DNA of 64,000 bases from Monosporascus cannonballus (Eukaryota > Ascomycota > Sordariomycetes > Xylariales), in assembly GCA_004154925.1 (NCBI GenBank), contig QJNS01000149.1, forward strand, positions 1 to 64,000, in the 5' to 3' direction. The position numbers and the translations under genes are program-made. Positions 23,500-38,059 of this stretch are shown piece by piece. The first letter of the stretch is position 1, and each line of letters starts with the position of its first letter. The notes under the pieces were generated by a model. It had not been told where the DNA came from. It was given only the letters and a program-made list of their open reading frames with translations, and searched no databases.

Positions 23500-23689
23500 T
23501 GTTACAGGCTAAAGCTTAAGGGGCAGCTCGAGCTTACAGAGCAAGCTCCTTAGCCCGAGCTCACCCATATATATATAGGGAGCAGCCACCACGCTAGTGG
23601 CTAGCTGTTTCTCCCCTTCCCTCCTCATCTTGAATATAAACCTTTGTTGGGCCGTGCCTCCGTTCAACCTACGCACCGTGCCCGTCACA
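23500..23689. mobile_element. Unmutated 190-bp solo LTR inserted in element B
   Basis: A sharply GC-rich island begins TGTTACAGGC and ends CCCGTCACA, and is flanked by the perfect 5-bp duplication ATACG (23495-23499 and 23690-23694). Inside are a TATA-like run (CATATATATATAGGG, about 23567-23581) and a possible polyadenylation signal (GAATATAAA). The surrounding element B sequence is heavily RIP-mutated, while this insert shows little sign of it. Small LTRs of this kind are typical of fungal Copia elements, but the parent element is not in the window, so the superfamily is inferred. Confidence 0.88.
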
Positions 23690-25632
23690 ATACGTTTTTA
23701 TTCGTATATCTAAATTAATAAATTTATTAACGATTTTTTTCGTTGTATTTAAAACTTTTCTTAAGAATTTCTTTAATTTCTTTAGATTTTGTTATTTTGC
23801 ACCTTTTTTACAGGTAATTCTTTTGCTTTAATCTTTCTTTAAATTTATCGAACTTTATATATATTTTAATATATAATACGTTAAGTTATTATATTTATCG
23901 TTTTTGTCAGCGTATTAGTTTTAAGAGCTATATTAATTATTTTTAAATTTGTTATATTTCTTTGTCTTATTAAATTAATTATTTTCCCTTTCAACGTATA
24001 GCGTCTTATTAATCTTTGTATAATTTATCGTTATCCTAATAAAATTCTTAAATAAATTATTTAAGTTCCTTTTTTTAAAACTTATTTTTTAATATTTGTA
24101 ATATACATTAATTGATAATAAAAATTTGTAATAACGTTTTGAAAATATTTTTTTACGATACGTTAAAATAGTTTTTTTGCGCTCTAATAATTATATTAGT
24201 TATAAAAACCAAAAAGGTTTTTTTACGGATATTATTTTCTTTTTAGTTAATTTTATAAGGCTGTTAACTTATTAACTTCGTTTCATAAGGTAATTATTCG
24301 AAAATATCGATATTACCGATTATTTATTTTGTTGCTTCCGGGTTGAAAAGGAAAATCGAATTCTTTCTTCCATATTCGTTCGATACGTTAATAAATAAAT
24401 TTTTAATCGTTATAGATTAAAAAATAGAGTCGTTTGCATTATACTGCATATATATTATTATATAAATTAAATACTTTAAGGTAAATACTTGTTTTTTATT
24501 TTTAATATTTTCTTTAATTATTCTCTAAAGGCGTTTTATTATTTGTTAAATATCTTTTAAGCTAGCTCTTTAACTTTCCGTATTTTTTATCAAATTTCTT
24601 ATTGTAATAGTTCTGCTTTATATTAAATTCGAATTATATTAATAATTTTTAATATCTTTTTTATCGTCCTTAAATTATCTTTGAAATATTACTATCCATT
24701 TTTTGTCGTAATATCTCAACTAAAAAATACGTATAGGCCTTATAATCTTTTCTTTCGCAGTTATAATATTTAATTTAATTTCAATTCTTTTTATAAGTAA
24801 TCTTAAGTTTTATGAATCCTGGCTTAATATTATGAATTGTGGATAATACGTTACGTTTTTTTAGTTGGCCTTTTAATCTTTATATTTAAAAACATAGTAT
24901 CCTTTTTTTCTATACGTTATTTCTACACTTTCTTGTTAATTTTAACTGCTTAATAGTGTAATAATTTAAACTTTTAAGAATTTAAAATTTAATCATTTTA
25001 TTTTTAAAGTTATTCTGTAATTTATTATAAAATATAGTAATTAAATTATCGGTTTTATCGTTCGTTTATTTTACTTTTACCATAAAGCTTTTAAAAGTAA
25101 TAACGTATTTCGAAACAAATCTTTTCTATTAAAGTTTTAAAATTTTATATATAATCGTCCGTTTTTTGTTCGAGAATTCGAAATTGGCCTTTAATTTCTT
25201 TTTAAAGTTTACGCAATTAAAAAAGTCTTAATAACTTTCTTTCAAACAATCTTAACGTTCTCTAGATAATCTCTTATAACTAGCTCTAATAAATTCAAGG
25301 TATTTTTCGTAATGAAAATTACCACAATAAGGATTTTGTTCGTTAGTTTGACTAAATTCTAAAAACGAAAATACGCCCGTACCTAAGTAAAAAAGCTTCG
25401 TATATTCTCTTTCTCCTCGTAAGGCTAAAGATTTTTCGCCTTATATCGCAGTATAATAATACGTATTAAGGCAGCCGTTACCTGTTCTGCGAATTATTAA
25501 ATTTGTTTTTCGAATTCCTTAATTCTGGCCTAAAATTACGTACTAACAGAAGATATTTAAATATTAGTTAATATTTTAACGAAAAAAGTATTACTTTCAG
25601 TTTAAAAAATTATTAAATAAACGTTTATAACG

Positions 25633-25982
25633 TATAACGCTTATATAACTTAATTAATTACTAAATATATGTCGTACGAATTTATATTAATAAAAAATTG
25701 TAAAAGTTTAAATAATAATATAATAACTTTGTTACCATTCGTAATATTAAAAGTATTTTAAATTACAATATTTTATTACAAGCTAATATTATTTATCTTA
25801 TAGAAATTATAAGCATATATATCTATCTGGCTTACTAGCTTACCATTAATAAGTGAGTAATCCGGCTTACCGGTTCACCATTAGTAAGTTAGTTATCCGT
25901 CACGTGACCTGGCCTACTTGGTTTTCTTGGCTTCTTTCTGCTACGACCGTTTCTAGAGACTGTGGCTTGTTAAAACGTGATA
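25633..25982 (-). repeat. Right LTR of element B (functional 5' LTR)
   Basis: It starts TATAACGCTTATATAAC and ends ACGTGATA (CA changed to TA). The outer 130 bp keep GC-rich sequence such as CCGTCACGTGACCTGGCC, matching CGTGACGTGACTTGGCC in the left copy, while the inner half is almost all A and T. Confidence 0.85.
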
Positions 25983-25987
25983 TAAGT

Positions 25988-28900
25988 ATTTATTGAAAAA
26001 GTTTCAATTAATTCGTATAATACTCTTTACGATATAACTGATTATAAAAACCATTGTAATATATAATTTATTTTAGAATCTTAAAATAAAGTTTAATAAA
26101 AAATAAATTTATATATTTAGCAGTATCGCCTTTTTTCGAAGGGCTTTAAATAACAAATTTGTTAAAGTTCTAGTATATAATACTGCGATATCTTAATGCC
26201 TTATATAATTTAAATGCTATGTATTTTAGGTGTTGTAAATTATAATCTATATATTTTTCTATATAGTTCTATAGATGATGTTTTAAGTTTTATATTTATA
26301 TTTGGATAATTTTTAAGTTATTTTACTTTGCTAATATTAAATGCTTAGTTGGTTTTTATATTTAGTCCTATAATAGACAAGCGTTTATGCGTAGATATTT
26401 TATGTTAAATAAATAATACATGTTATATATAAAAATACTTTTCGAATTTAATTCAATATCTTTAAACAGTATACGTATTATAAATCTCGAATTAAATTTA
26501 ATAGTATAATACACTTATATCTCTAAGTTTTTAATAATAATAATAGCAGTAGTGAAATAAATGAAATTTTATATAATTTATACTAAAAATGCAATAAAAT
26601 ATAATTTACCTTACTTATTCCGTTATCCGATTACCGCATTTAATATATAAATAGAAATATCAATTTTGAATTTAATAAGGCGCATTGAATCGTACATAGT
26701 TAGTATCAATTAATTGATAATCGTATTTTTAAACTTTGAAGCCATGTTTTTATTTATAATATATATTTTAATATGTTAAATATAATAAATTTAATATATA
26801 ATAATTTTACTAAACTATTTTATAGGTTTCTTATAATATTTAACAAATTTAAAATATATTGATGTTTTCTAAATTATAATTAACCAGTATTATATTTGAA
26901 AAATAAGTATTATTATATAATTAAAAATAATAATATATTTCATTTATTCATTGTTTATCTCCGGAGTTCCTTATGTGTAAATTAATTAATATATTAACGT
27001 TTTATTAAATTTAGAAATCTTTATCAAAATATTTTGAATATACTTTTTTTAATTGAAATAAATAATAATATCGTTAAGGTAATATATAGCAAAAATATCT
27101 AAATACATTCATAATACATATTTTATTATTCGCTAGATATTTGTTAATACGTTCGTAAATCTTATCAATATATCTAAGTATTCGAATAATCCTAATTTTC
27201 TTTTAAAACTTAGGTTTTACTTATATTCTTTTTAACGTTAATAACGTAATATTTATTTTAAAAATTAAAAATTATAAATTATTCGATTTTATAGCATTAA
27301 CTTTTAACTTTTATAACTAAATATAATTATGTTCGGTTTTAATAATAATATAGTTTAATTAACGATAACTAATTATAAATCGTATTTTATTATTTTTTTA
27401 CGTACGAAAAATATAAAGAACTTTATAGATAATTTTGAAAGTCGAATTTATTTTTTTCTATAACCACTTTTCTAAATATTTCCTAAATACGTATAATTCG
27501 TTTCCGTTAAGATTATAAATAAGGTAAAACTTTGTAGACATCCTTTTTAAAGATTATATCGTAACTTTATTCGTTTTATTCCGATAACTTCGCATTTAAT
27601 CTTTTTATAAAACTGCATTTATATTAATTATATCGGAATAATATATTAATTATATTGTCGGATTTTTAAAAATAAGATTGTTAATAGTTTTTGAACTATT
27701 TTAAACTTTTTCTATATAGTAATAATAAAATATTATTTTTTAATATTCTGGTTTTAAACCCTTTTTACGTGCTAAAATACTTATCGTATATTTATATCTC
27801 TACTCTTTAGTATCTTTTATCAAATATTAATTTCTTTGGTTAATTAATAGAATATAAAGCGAAATTTACTTTGTTGAGCTTTTCGTTAATTAAGATTTTG
27901 TACTACTATATTTATAATAATTTAAAAGTTGCATGATAATTCTTAAATCAAAGAATATTAAAATTAACTATTGAATATTATTATAAGATTAAAATTTAGG
28001 AATAATTAATTTTACATTAAATTTTTTTGTTATAAGCGAAATTATGACTTTCGGTATTTATAATTATATAAAAATTTAATTTGTATTGTTATAATAAGTT
28101 AGGCTTATTAATAACGTTTGGTGTAATATTACTTTTACTTAAAGTTTTGTAATTTATTATAGCGGTATATTAATACGTTTCGATTTCCTTTTTAAAACAA
28201 AAAGTTTATTAACGGTTTTTATGGTTATATTTAAAACTTTTTTTAGGATCTTTATTTAATATCTTTAGATTTCGTTATTTTGCCGTTTTTTATAAGTAAC
28301 CTTTTTTAAAAAGTCTTTTTTGAATTCGTTAAATCTTATTTATATTTATTTATATAACATATTAAGTTGTTGCATTTATTACTTTTATTTGCATGTGTAA
28401 TTGTTACGTTATATTGACTACTTTTAATCATTTTATAATTCCTTATTTTACTTGATACATTGTTTTTATATATGATATATAAAGCTTTAATAGGCTTTTT
28501 ACAACATCTTATTTTTATGACGGTGTTTTCTAGTAAATTATCGAATTTCTTCTTTTAATATTTATTTAATTTAAGGTCTATAATAAATGATAATTAAAAA
28601 TAACAATTCGTTAAAATCTTTTAATCATATTTTCAATACTATATGTTGAATTTATTTGTTTATAAATTCATAATTATATTAATTGTCAAAATAAAAAACG
28701 CGTTTTGCAAATACGATTTTCCTTTGATTAATTTTATGAAACTATTTGTTTATCGATATTATTTTAGAGGGCAATAATTTTAAAATATCGATATTATTGT
28801 TTATTTATTTTGTAATTTCCGATTTGGCGAGAAAAAACGAATTCTTTTTATGTATATCTACACTACGTTAATAAATAACTTTCTTTTCGTTACATATTCG

Positions 28901-30111
28901 ATATTTTCGTCGTCCATACTATACGGTGTATATTTTACGACGTTGGTTTAGGATTTTAGGAAAATAAGTTTTGTTTATTTTTTCTATTTGATAAATTATT
29001 TCTTTAAGAGGTTTTATTATAGTTTAAATCTTTTTTAAATTATTTCTTTTAAGGTTTTACTTTTTCGTTAAAGTATTTATAAAATAGTTTTTATTTCTAC
29101 TAGATCCGACTTATATTAACGTTTTGCTTATTTCTTTTGAATAACCTCTCGCTTAGATCAATTAATCGTTTTTTCGAAATAAGCTTTTAATTTTCTTAGT
29201 ATCGAGGTTTTTTGAAGTTGTTTTTATAATATTTTATTTTGTTATAATTATAATATTATATTTGGTTTTCATTTTTATATTGAACCTTTTTAACTTCTAT
29301 AAGTCTAGATGAAGTATTATGAAAAGTAGAAAACCTATTTCGCTTTTTTTCTAGTTAAACTTAATAAAGTCAAATCGTAAAATATGTTTTTTTTCTTATC
29401 GTTACTTAAATTATCGGTTATCCATCTTAGATACTCTTGCGATAAATATATTTAGGAGAATTGGGTATTTAATTTAATTAATTATATTTTTATCCTATGT
29501 TATAAATATTGTAAAATATGTTAATAAAAATATTCGTTTCGTTATTTTCTTATCCGACCATAATTACCAGGCTTTCAAGTGTAATTACGTGTTTAAAAAC
29601 TACTTTTTTATTGCAAAAAAAACTGATTATATTACGAATTATTTGTTATTTAAATTGCCGAAATTGTTATATAATTTATTTTCGATATTAGTATATAAGG
29701 AAAAGACTTCCTTAATAAACCTTCCTTTATTAGATTTTCTTTAAAATAATTCTTTATGACGGATTCGAATTAATTAATCGTATTTCCTATTAAGTATAGT
29801 TTTACAGCCAGAATTTAATCTGTGAATGTGTTAAGAAGACGAACTCGAAAATAAATACGAATTTGAATAAAAAGAATTTAAAGGCTTTCTTTTATTATAC
29901 GGCTTCGCTTTTTTAGGTTGTACCTTAATAGAAAAAGCTGATAGAAATAAAATAGCTTTAATTTAATTAATAAGTTGTTAAACTTTCATTCCGACTTTTC
30001 GAATCTGTTTTTGAAATTATTAAATAAGGGTTGTTTAAGTACTGATCGATATTTTAATAATATTAAATATTAAATAGAGTTTAATAGTATTATTAAATAA
30101 AAACTTATAAC
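25988..30111 (-). mobile_element. Decayed internal region of a further B-like Gypsy element
   Basis: From about 26588 the sequence aligns with the pol region of element B on the same strand (for example CCGTTATCCGATTACCGCATT near 26620 against B near 21900). The RT active-site region at about 27068-27082 is scrambled by an insertion. The distance from there to the next LTR (about 3.0 kb) matches element A (3.1 kb). The left end is lost or too decayed to see; 25988-26580 is AT-rich with no clear match. Confidence 0.65.
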
Positions 30112-30524
30112 GTATAACGGCTAAAGGTTTAAAGCATTATTCAACTTCAGTTATACGAATTTATATTAATGAAAATATTATGAAATTTTAAATAATAAAT
30201 ATAATAATTACTCACGTTTTATAACACAAACTATGTTTTAAATAACGAAACATTATTATAAGTTATTATTATTGAAATTATAGAAACAACGAACGTTTAT
30301 AATATATTTATAATTTTATTTATTCGTTTTCGCTTAAAGTTATTTTATCTATTAAGTCTCTTTAGATATCCTTAGGCCGTTTCCAAGTTCGATATCTTTA
30401 AGGTCCTTGGACTAATAAGCTATACTAAGATTCTTTAAGCTCGTTACGTAACCTTTGGTCCGGGTTGGCGTTATGCCTTAAAGAACCCGATCGTCCTTAT
30501 AGCAGCCGAGCACGTTAGGCTACA
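30112..30524 (-). repeat. LTR relict apparently shared by two decayed elements
   Basis: It starts TATAACGGCTAAAGG, like the other right-hand LTR starts, and is preceded by the same internal sequence (TTATTAAATAAAAACTTATAACG nearby) as element A. Its right part (30340-30524) is GC-richer, includes CGTTACGTAACC, and ends near GTTAGGCTACA. After it, sequence that in element B follows the left LTR begins (GAAACGGAA at 30612, against 19194 in B). The end point is approximate. Confidence 0.55.
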
Positions 30525-31020
30525 AAACGGCAATAATATTAAATATAAAGTGTTAAATATATTAATTGCGTTTTTTAATCTTTACAGAAACTGGATAATC
30601 TTAATTAATATGAAACGGAAATAATAATAAGCCTTTAAACTTTTAGAAGTATAAACGTTATCGATTAAAATTTTATTAATTTGTGAATGCCTTTTTTACA
30701 AAATATTAATTACAACGCGATTTTTGATTTTGTTACTGTTGGTGAAAATCTTTTAATAAGCGATAGATATATGTAACACTTTTTATAAAGTTTTAAATAT
30801 TTTTTAAAATTTAGGACTTTTTTATTTCATTAGATATTGGATAAGTTTATTTTCTCTCCCTATATCGACTATTTCTTTATTTTGTATATAATTTCGGTTT
30901 TTATTTTTGTATTATTTTATTTCGTAGAGATTTTACTATTTTCTGTTGTTAACTTAAGTAAAGATATATGAAAAATCGAATAGAATTTAACTTTTAGTCG
31001 GAAGTTTAATTTATTTAATG
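30525..31020 (-). mobile_element. Truncated fragment of a B-like element (3'-terminal internal part)
   Basis: Alignment by eye to element B 19194-19600 is clear, for example around CGCGATTTTTG and GGTGAAAATCTTTTAATA, and then fades near 31020. It represents the functional 3' end of a minus-strand element. No coding capacity remains. Confidence 0.65.
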
Positions 31021-34000
31021 TTAATGTTATAAGTCTATTCTAAATTTATTATTTTAATAACTGAAACGTTTATATTTATAGTATTATCTTCTTTATAAAA
31101 TTCTTGACAATTTGTATATTTTAAATCTCTAAATATTGAATTTTCGTTAATATCTTTGTTAAATAATAATAACAATTCGAAACCATTTTCTCGAATTATA
31201 TTCCGCATTTTAAATTTATAAAATATTAATTTTGGAAACGAGAAAATTATTAATTTCGTAAAACGTATATTAATTAAGGTCGTAAAAACGAATATAAAAT
31301 AATAAAATGATTAAGAAATGCCAAAACCCGCCTATATACTAGCGCAAATTTAAACAGCTTTTATGAATACTTATAAAACAAATTAATAGCTTAAAATGCT
31401 TTAATTATATTAAATATTATTTGAATTCGAATTATACAAATATTTTAAAGCGTTTAAAAAAGTTCGAAATTCGCTATTATTTCTAAAATATTTTCGTACG
31501 GTCGGATTATATTTATATATTTGATCACTTTTCGAATTGTAGAAAGTAATTAATTAATTTATAAAATAATGACAGACGTTTAAGCGACCGATTTCATAAT
31601 AATTAATATATAATAATTTATGATTTTAGAAATATAATTTTTATTTTAAGTTCGTTCGTTTTTAAGAGTATTTATGATAAGGTCTTCAAAGGAAAAAATA
31701 ACAAGATCTAAATAATTCTTTTAAAAGCGTTCTATCGTCTTTATAGCGGTTATTTTATTTAGATTTTAATTTCGTTAATATGCTTTTACAAAATTCCTTT
31801 TCAGAATTATAACCAACTTCATGTTTTGTTATTGAGCTATTGTTATTTTACCGAATATATTAAATGCGCTATAAAGTATTAAAAAGTTTTTGTAAAAGTA
31901 TTATTTTGAATTAAGAAACTAATGTATTTTAAATAGTAAATGGTTCAAATATATAAATACAGTAATACAAGGATTATAAAAACAATACAAGTTTTATAAA
32001 GTAATAGAAGAATTATAGCGTAAAAAAGAATATAATATAACGAAAAACCAAGATATTTAATAATAATTAAAATATATATTTGCGAATAAGATAAAGGCGA
32101 GTTTAAAATACACATATTTTAAAGAAAACGTGAAATTAGGTAAAATAAATTATGCGAAATATTTTCCGGGTAATTTAACTATAAGATTAGCTTTTAGTAT
32201 CGTATTTTCGAGCTTCTAGTTATCGACCTTGATATTTAGTATATTTTAAACTTCAAGTTCTTTTTAAAAGGTGTTTTTTGTCTTTATCGTCGATTAAATT
32301 CATAATATGTTTAGTAATATAAATTTAAGATATTATTTATTATATTTAACGTTGTAAGTCTTTTAACGCACTAAGTATATAGATAATAGACGTTTATTAA
32401 TTCTTTATATTATATATTATAAAATACATTTTATTTCATAAGAAATTTATTTTGTGTTGCTTTTTAAACGATAAAATTGTCAAATTCAACATAATATATT
32501 TTTTTAGAATACTTTATTATTTAAAGCGGCAAATATATTGCTTACATTTATAATATGGTGCCTTTCTGTATTAACGAATAGAATTTAATTTATGCGTTGA
32601 ATTATTAATTTCTTTTAAAATTAAGAAAAACTATTTCGTTATTAAATACATTTTCTAAAGCGCTTGCCGTACGTATAATAAAATTGATAAAAATATGAAT
32701 GTATTTTTTTTTTAAATTAAAACTATACTAATAAATCATGAAATCTTTTCTAATATAAATTTCGAAAACGCTTTTAGTCGGGCGACAGTTTAGATATTTC
32801 GAAAACCAATAATATGTTTTTAGTTTAAAGCTGTAAAAAATTTCTTTTAATTACTCTTCGAAAGTAGAATTTTTGCTTTATTTAAGTAATATTAAAAAGG
32901 CGACAATATATTAAATAAACAAATATCGAACAATGTTGCATAATAACGAATTATTATTATAACGTTTTAATTACCTTCTTTTAAAACGCAGTATAATCTT
33001 TTTATAATATACGGTAATTATTATTAATTGCGTTTTTAAACCTATAACAGCAAATATTAAGTACTAATAAACAATGTAAAATTATAATTATTACTATTAT
33101 ATATAAATGTCTCTTAATTAAAAATATTAAAAGATAAAAATGTTAATTTTAATTTATTTTTAACGAAATACATTATGTATTAAGAAAAAATAATGTTACG
33201 TTTATTAAATATATTACCTATTATAAATTCTATATCAAACAACTATACTCAAAAACTTATCATATATAACTTTCTAAGAAAAGCAGTGAAATTGTAACGA
33301 TAAAATCCTAGAATATTATATAGAATAATTACGATAGGAAAACTATCGGTTTATATCCGCCTAGTTGTCTTCAGCAATTTGTAAATATTTCGACATGTTT
33401 GAGAAACGCTTTACTGTATTCTTAGAGGTATCGAATAATATATGAAATAAAAACGTAATAAAGGTTATAAATTATTTCATATATTTTAAAATTATATTTT
33501 TATTGTATATTATTCCGAAAACGTTTTATATATAAAAGTTTAATATATATAAGTTACGGGTCTTTATACGGTCGGTAGTATATAAAAGTGCGTCGTTAGT
33601 AAAATAGAACTTAAAAAATCTAAAATATTACTAATTTTTTTAGAACTTTGTTAAAATCTTAAATTATTTAATACCAAATCTATATCGATTCGACAACTAC
33701 CGTATAATCGAAATCGTCGACTATGCTTGTTAAGTAAAGATTAAATTTTTTTAAGTTTTTTTTTAAATTTTTAAAAGTAAATATTATACAGAAATATAAC
33801 AAGGCATCGAGTATTAACTTTATACGTTTAAAAATACGAAGAATATCGAATATAAATTAAGATAAATAAGTGTATATCATAATAGGTTTAATATTTATTT
33901 TAATTATAATTTGCTATTTGAAATATATTTAATTTATTATTTTTTATAACTTTATAATTATATAAGGTTGTAACAGAAAAGAAAAATACGTTTATAACCA

Positions 34001-34976
34001 AATTTACAAATTAAGATAAATCTAAAAGAAATAAAAAATCATCATTTTATTATTTAATAACGTTTCTCAGCTTACGAAGAAATGTTTCTAAAATATAATT
34101 AATTAAATAATATATATATAAATATGCTTATATTAGTTAGTAATAAATTATAAAATTATAATATCATAACTTTTATTCGAAACGCATTTAGCTTAACGAA
34201 GGTTTTACGAACAAAATTTTAATAAATATAGCAAATAATCTTTATTAAATAGTTTGGGATTATTTGAAAATTATTGAAATTTTCTAAATAAGTTTAAAAT
34301 AGATTTTTAGTACTTAGTTTTTTCAACGAATAATTATAAAGAAATAATACTTATTTTACGCTCTTTCGTAAATATAATTGTTTTACGTTTTTACAACGGC
34401 TTGAATTTTTGCTAATACTAAAAGATATTTTTATATAAAAAAACTAACTATATTGATATAATTGTTTAATATATTTAAATTACTTAAATACCGTATGTTG
34501 TTACTTTCGAAGAAACGGTTTTCTATTAATAAAATACCTAAATTATTTGGAAACAAATTTTAAGAACCTCTTTTTAAATAAATAACGTTAGCCTTATTTC
34601 TTAAAACTAATTTAGAATTTTATAAAAAGAATAAAAGTATTCGTTAATTATTTTATTTAAAATAATTATCTTATCGATAAGTATTTCGACAAATAATCGA
34701 CGTAGTCGAAAAATTGTATTTATAAAACACTAGATATACAATAAACTATTTTTAAATTCTATTAAAATAACGTTTATAATTTATAAACAGTATAATAAAA
34801 TAATAATTATGTAATTCTTATATCCAAGCGGTATAAAAAGTTGATAAAAAAGATAAAACCGTTAATTATTAGTAAATATTTTCTAAATCGTATTTTATTA
34901 ATTATATCGTTTTATAAAAATAATAAAAAAGCACTAAAAGCAGTTATCTTATTAATAAGACAAAAGTGAATAATAA
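31020..34976. other. AT-rich decayed sequence, identity unresolved
   Basis: About 4 kb of TpA-rich DNA without usable frames. No terminal repeats or RT active-site motif could be established on either strand. It probably represents old, heavily RIP-mutated transposons, but this is inferred from composition only. Confidence 0.5.
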
Positions 34977-34981
34977 TTTAG

Positions 34982-35383
34982 TGTGACGGCTTGGCGGTTT
35001 AACCAACTATTAAACCTTAAGTCGACGGGTTTATGTTAGCAGGAGTATCGTGGGAATCTAAGCAATAAATACAGTAACGTATTACGTCTCGTAATACCAA
35101 GAGTGCCTTAAGTAACGAAATATTATAATGCAAATATTTGGTATTAATAAGTATTATAAATTAAAATTATCTAAATTATAGAATTAATAAGTATATATAT
35201 TTTATTTCCTTTTAGCTTAATTATTCGTAATTATGCCGTTAATAGTAATTATAATTATTTAGGATTATCTTTAATTATTAATAATCACTGGTTTAGTAAT
35301 GATTACCGTTACGTAACCCGGAAGGTGGTCCGTATGCTCCTGCCTAACCGTTTCTTGAGACCGGAGCTTATCGGGTCGTAATA
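34982..35383 (-). repeat. Left LTR of element E2
   Basis: It starts TGTGACGGCTTGGCGG and ends GTCGTAATA. The outer 120 bp are almost identical to the left LTR of element A. In this copy the start codon of the antisense open frame seen in the other LTRs reads ATA instead of ATG. Confidence 0.9.
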
Positions 35384-38059
35384 CGATTTTCCTCCTTCCC
35401 AAATCTTATCCTTAAGATTTTTTTTTCTTTTTCTTCGTTTGGTAAGTATCCTTTTTTTTTGTTTTTAATTATGTCGTTTCGTATTTTTAAAATTCGTTAT
35501 ATTCTCCATTCTTTTACCGTTCGTCGTATTAACCTTATAAAAACTTTTAACGAATTTAATTACGAAATTATATTTTATTTTTATTATTTTTCGAAAAACA
35601 TAAGGTATAAAATAATAAAAAACGTTTTAAGATATAAGAGATATATTAATTAAGGTCAATTTTGTAATAATACCGGTATATTTATTTTTTTTTACAAAAT
35701 ATTTATCGTAAATATTAACGCTTAAAATACAAAAAGGCGTTTGCCGAAAAATAATTATTAAAATTTTAACGGCTTTATTTCGAAATTTAACGCAAATATT
35801 AGGAAAAATTAAATAAAGTTTTTTTTTCGTTTTATTCGTTTACGTAAATAAAAAACGTTAATTCGTTCGAAAAACGTTACCATAATATAACGCAAATTTT
35901 AATTATTAAATAAATTAAAAAAATAAAAACGTCGGAAATAAAAGTAATTAAAAGCTATTATTACGGTTATTATATTAACGTAAGCCGCAATCGATTAACC
36001 CGATATCCCGGTTATTAATTAGTTAATTATTTATTAAAACGCGTTTATTATTATTAATAAAATTTTTTTAATAAGTATTAAGCATTAATAAAATTTTTAA
36101 CAAATTTTTAAATATTTTCGAAATCCGGGTTTTTTTTACTTAATTAAGTATTAAGTAAATCCGTTTTATTTTTATATGTCGAAAACTTTTTTTATTTCGT
36201 ATATTTATTTATTTTCCATTTTTATATCGTTTTATGCCATATATATTTTGATTATATTTATTATGAATTTCAATAAAAAAATATAAAAAATTAAATAAAA
36301 TTTAACTTTTGGTAAAAATTTTCATTAATAATTATTTTCTGAAATCTTTTTAACAATTTTATATAAACCGATATATTTAAAATCGAAATTTTTATTAAGT
36401 CGTTTTATTTAAATATTTTTTATAACGAAAAAAATTATTTCCCTTTTTTCGAAAATTAATTTTTTTAACTTTTTATAATTATAATATTTATTTATTTAAT
36501 TTTAAATAAATTCCAATTTTATCTTTATTTCTTAATATAGCTATTATAATTATTTTAACGTAAGGATTACTTTAATATTAATTGGACCGTTATCGCATAT
36601 TTTTTTATAAATTTTTAAAATTAATTTAAAATTTGCGTTTATAAGTATTATTTTAATATTTCGTAATAGCTGGTATTATAAGTTAATTACGCAATTAATA
36701 ATTTTTTAACTTAATTATTTTATTCATAATTAATATAATATTATAAGTAAATTTTTAAAATTTAATTTATTTATTTTATTTATTTATTTATTTAAAATTT
36801 AAATACGTTAAATAATTTGTGATTTAAACCGATTTATGTTATTAAGCTTTGCCAAAACTTAAATATAAATATTGATTCATTATTTAATATAATTCTTATT
36901 AATAATCCGTATATGTTAAAAATATATTTAATAAAAATATATGCCAGTTATTTAGCGTTTATGTCCTCGTAATATAGTTAAAAATAGGAAAATTTCGTAA
37001 ATTGATCGACGATTACGAAAATATTATTATAATATATTTTCGTAATTAGATTTTTTAATATAAGAAATTTAATAATAAAATCGAATGTAATTAAATATTA
37101 TGGTTATTTTGTAATTGGTAATAGCTATAATTTTCCGTATAGCTTATGTCGTCGAGCTTTTGCTTTGGCGCAAATATTATATTGCCGTATAATTTTTTGT
37201 ACCGTTAATTTTATTTTAGGAAAAAAGTATATACGTTAAAATCGCTTTAAGGTTTTATAGATCTTTAGATATCCGTATAACTGATATTTGTATATTTTTC
37301 GTATTAGATGTTTTTTAATATTTTTCTGAAATTTGCATTTTATTCGTTTTTTGGTTTTTTAAAAGACCGTCGTTATGCTGTTAAATTTTTTAATGCATAT
37401 CGTAAGATATTGCCTAAATTGTCGCAATTTGTCGTAGGCGTAAATATTTTTTTATAGTAATATCGAAAATTATATGGTTAATTTTAACCAATTTTTCTTC
37501 GAGGTTTGGTCGCTTGCTTAAGGTATTTGCTTTGCCGTTTTTTGAATTTTTTTTATAGATAATAATAAAGTTGAAATTCGTTAATTTTTCCGCATATTTT
37601 AATTATTGTCCTATAAATTCCTTAATCGTGGTAAATCGGGTAAGATTTTGATAATCCGTATAAATTTTAATTTGGTGTAAGTTTCCTTTTAAAAAATATC
37701 TAAATTTTCGAAATGCTATAATAATGGCCATAAATTCCTTATTTGGAATGCCGTAATTAAGTTCGGTTTTTTTTAACTTGTACGAAAAGAATATAATAAG
37801 GTGTAATTTGCCTTAATTATTTCGTTATTTGATTATTACGTTTAATGCGTAATCCTAAATATCGGTTTTTAATTTAACGGGGCGGTTCGGATCGTATATA
37901 ATTAGTATTAATTCGTTAATAATTGCATCCTTAATATTTTAAAATGTTTTTTCCGTATTTGGTATTTATTTAAATTCTTTTTTTTCTTTATGAGATTTGT
38001 TAAAGGTATAATTATTTTGCTAAAATTTCGAATAAATTTCTTATAATAATTGGTAAATT

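Larger units (their letters stand above)
18744..25982 (-). mobile_element. Element B: Gypsy-type LTR retrotransposon with two nested insertions
   Basis: LTRs at 18744-19094 and 25633-25982 are flanked by the 5-bp duplication TAAGT (18739-18743 and 25983-25987). Coding remnants run on the minus strand, with the RT active site at 22379-22368. A purine tract on the minus strand (CGAAAGAGAAGAGATCG) abuts the left LTR, parallel to elements A and E2. B is a distinct subfamily: the inner part of its LTR aligns with that of A, but the half near the functional 5' end differs. Its length of 7.2 kb includes about 1.0 kb of later insertions (19861-20677 and 23500-23689). Heavy RIP-type mutation makes it inactive. 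Confidence 0.9.

Noticed and set aside
35459..35653. 64-codon plus-strand frame next to the left LTR of E2
   Set aside because: It runs antisense to the element, and its Phe/Ile/Tyr-rich content reflects AT composition.
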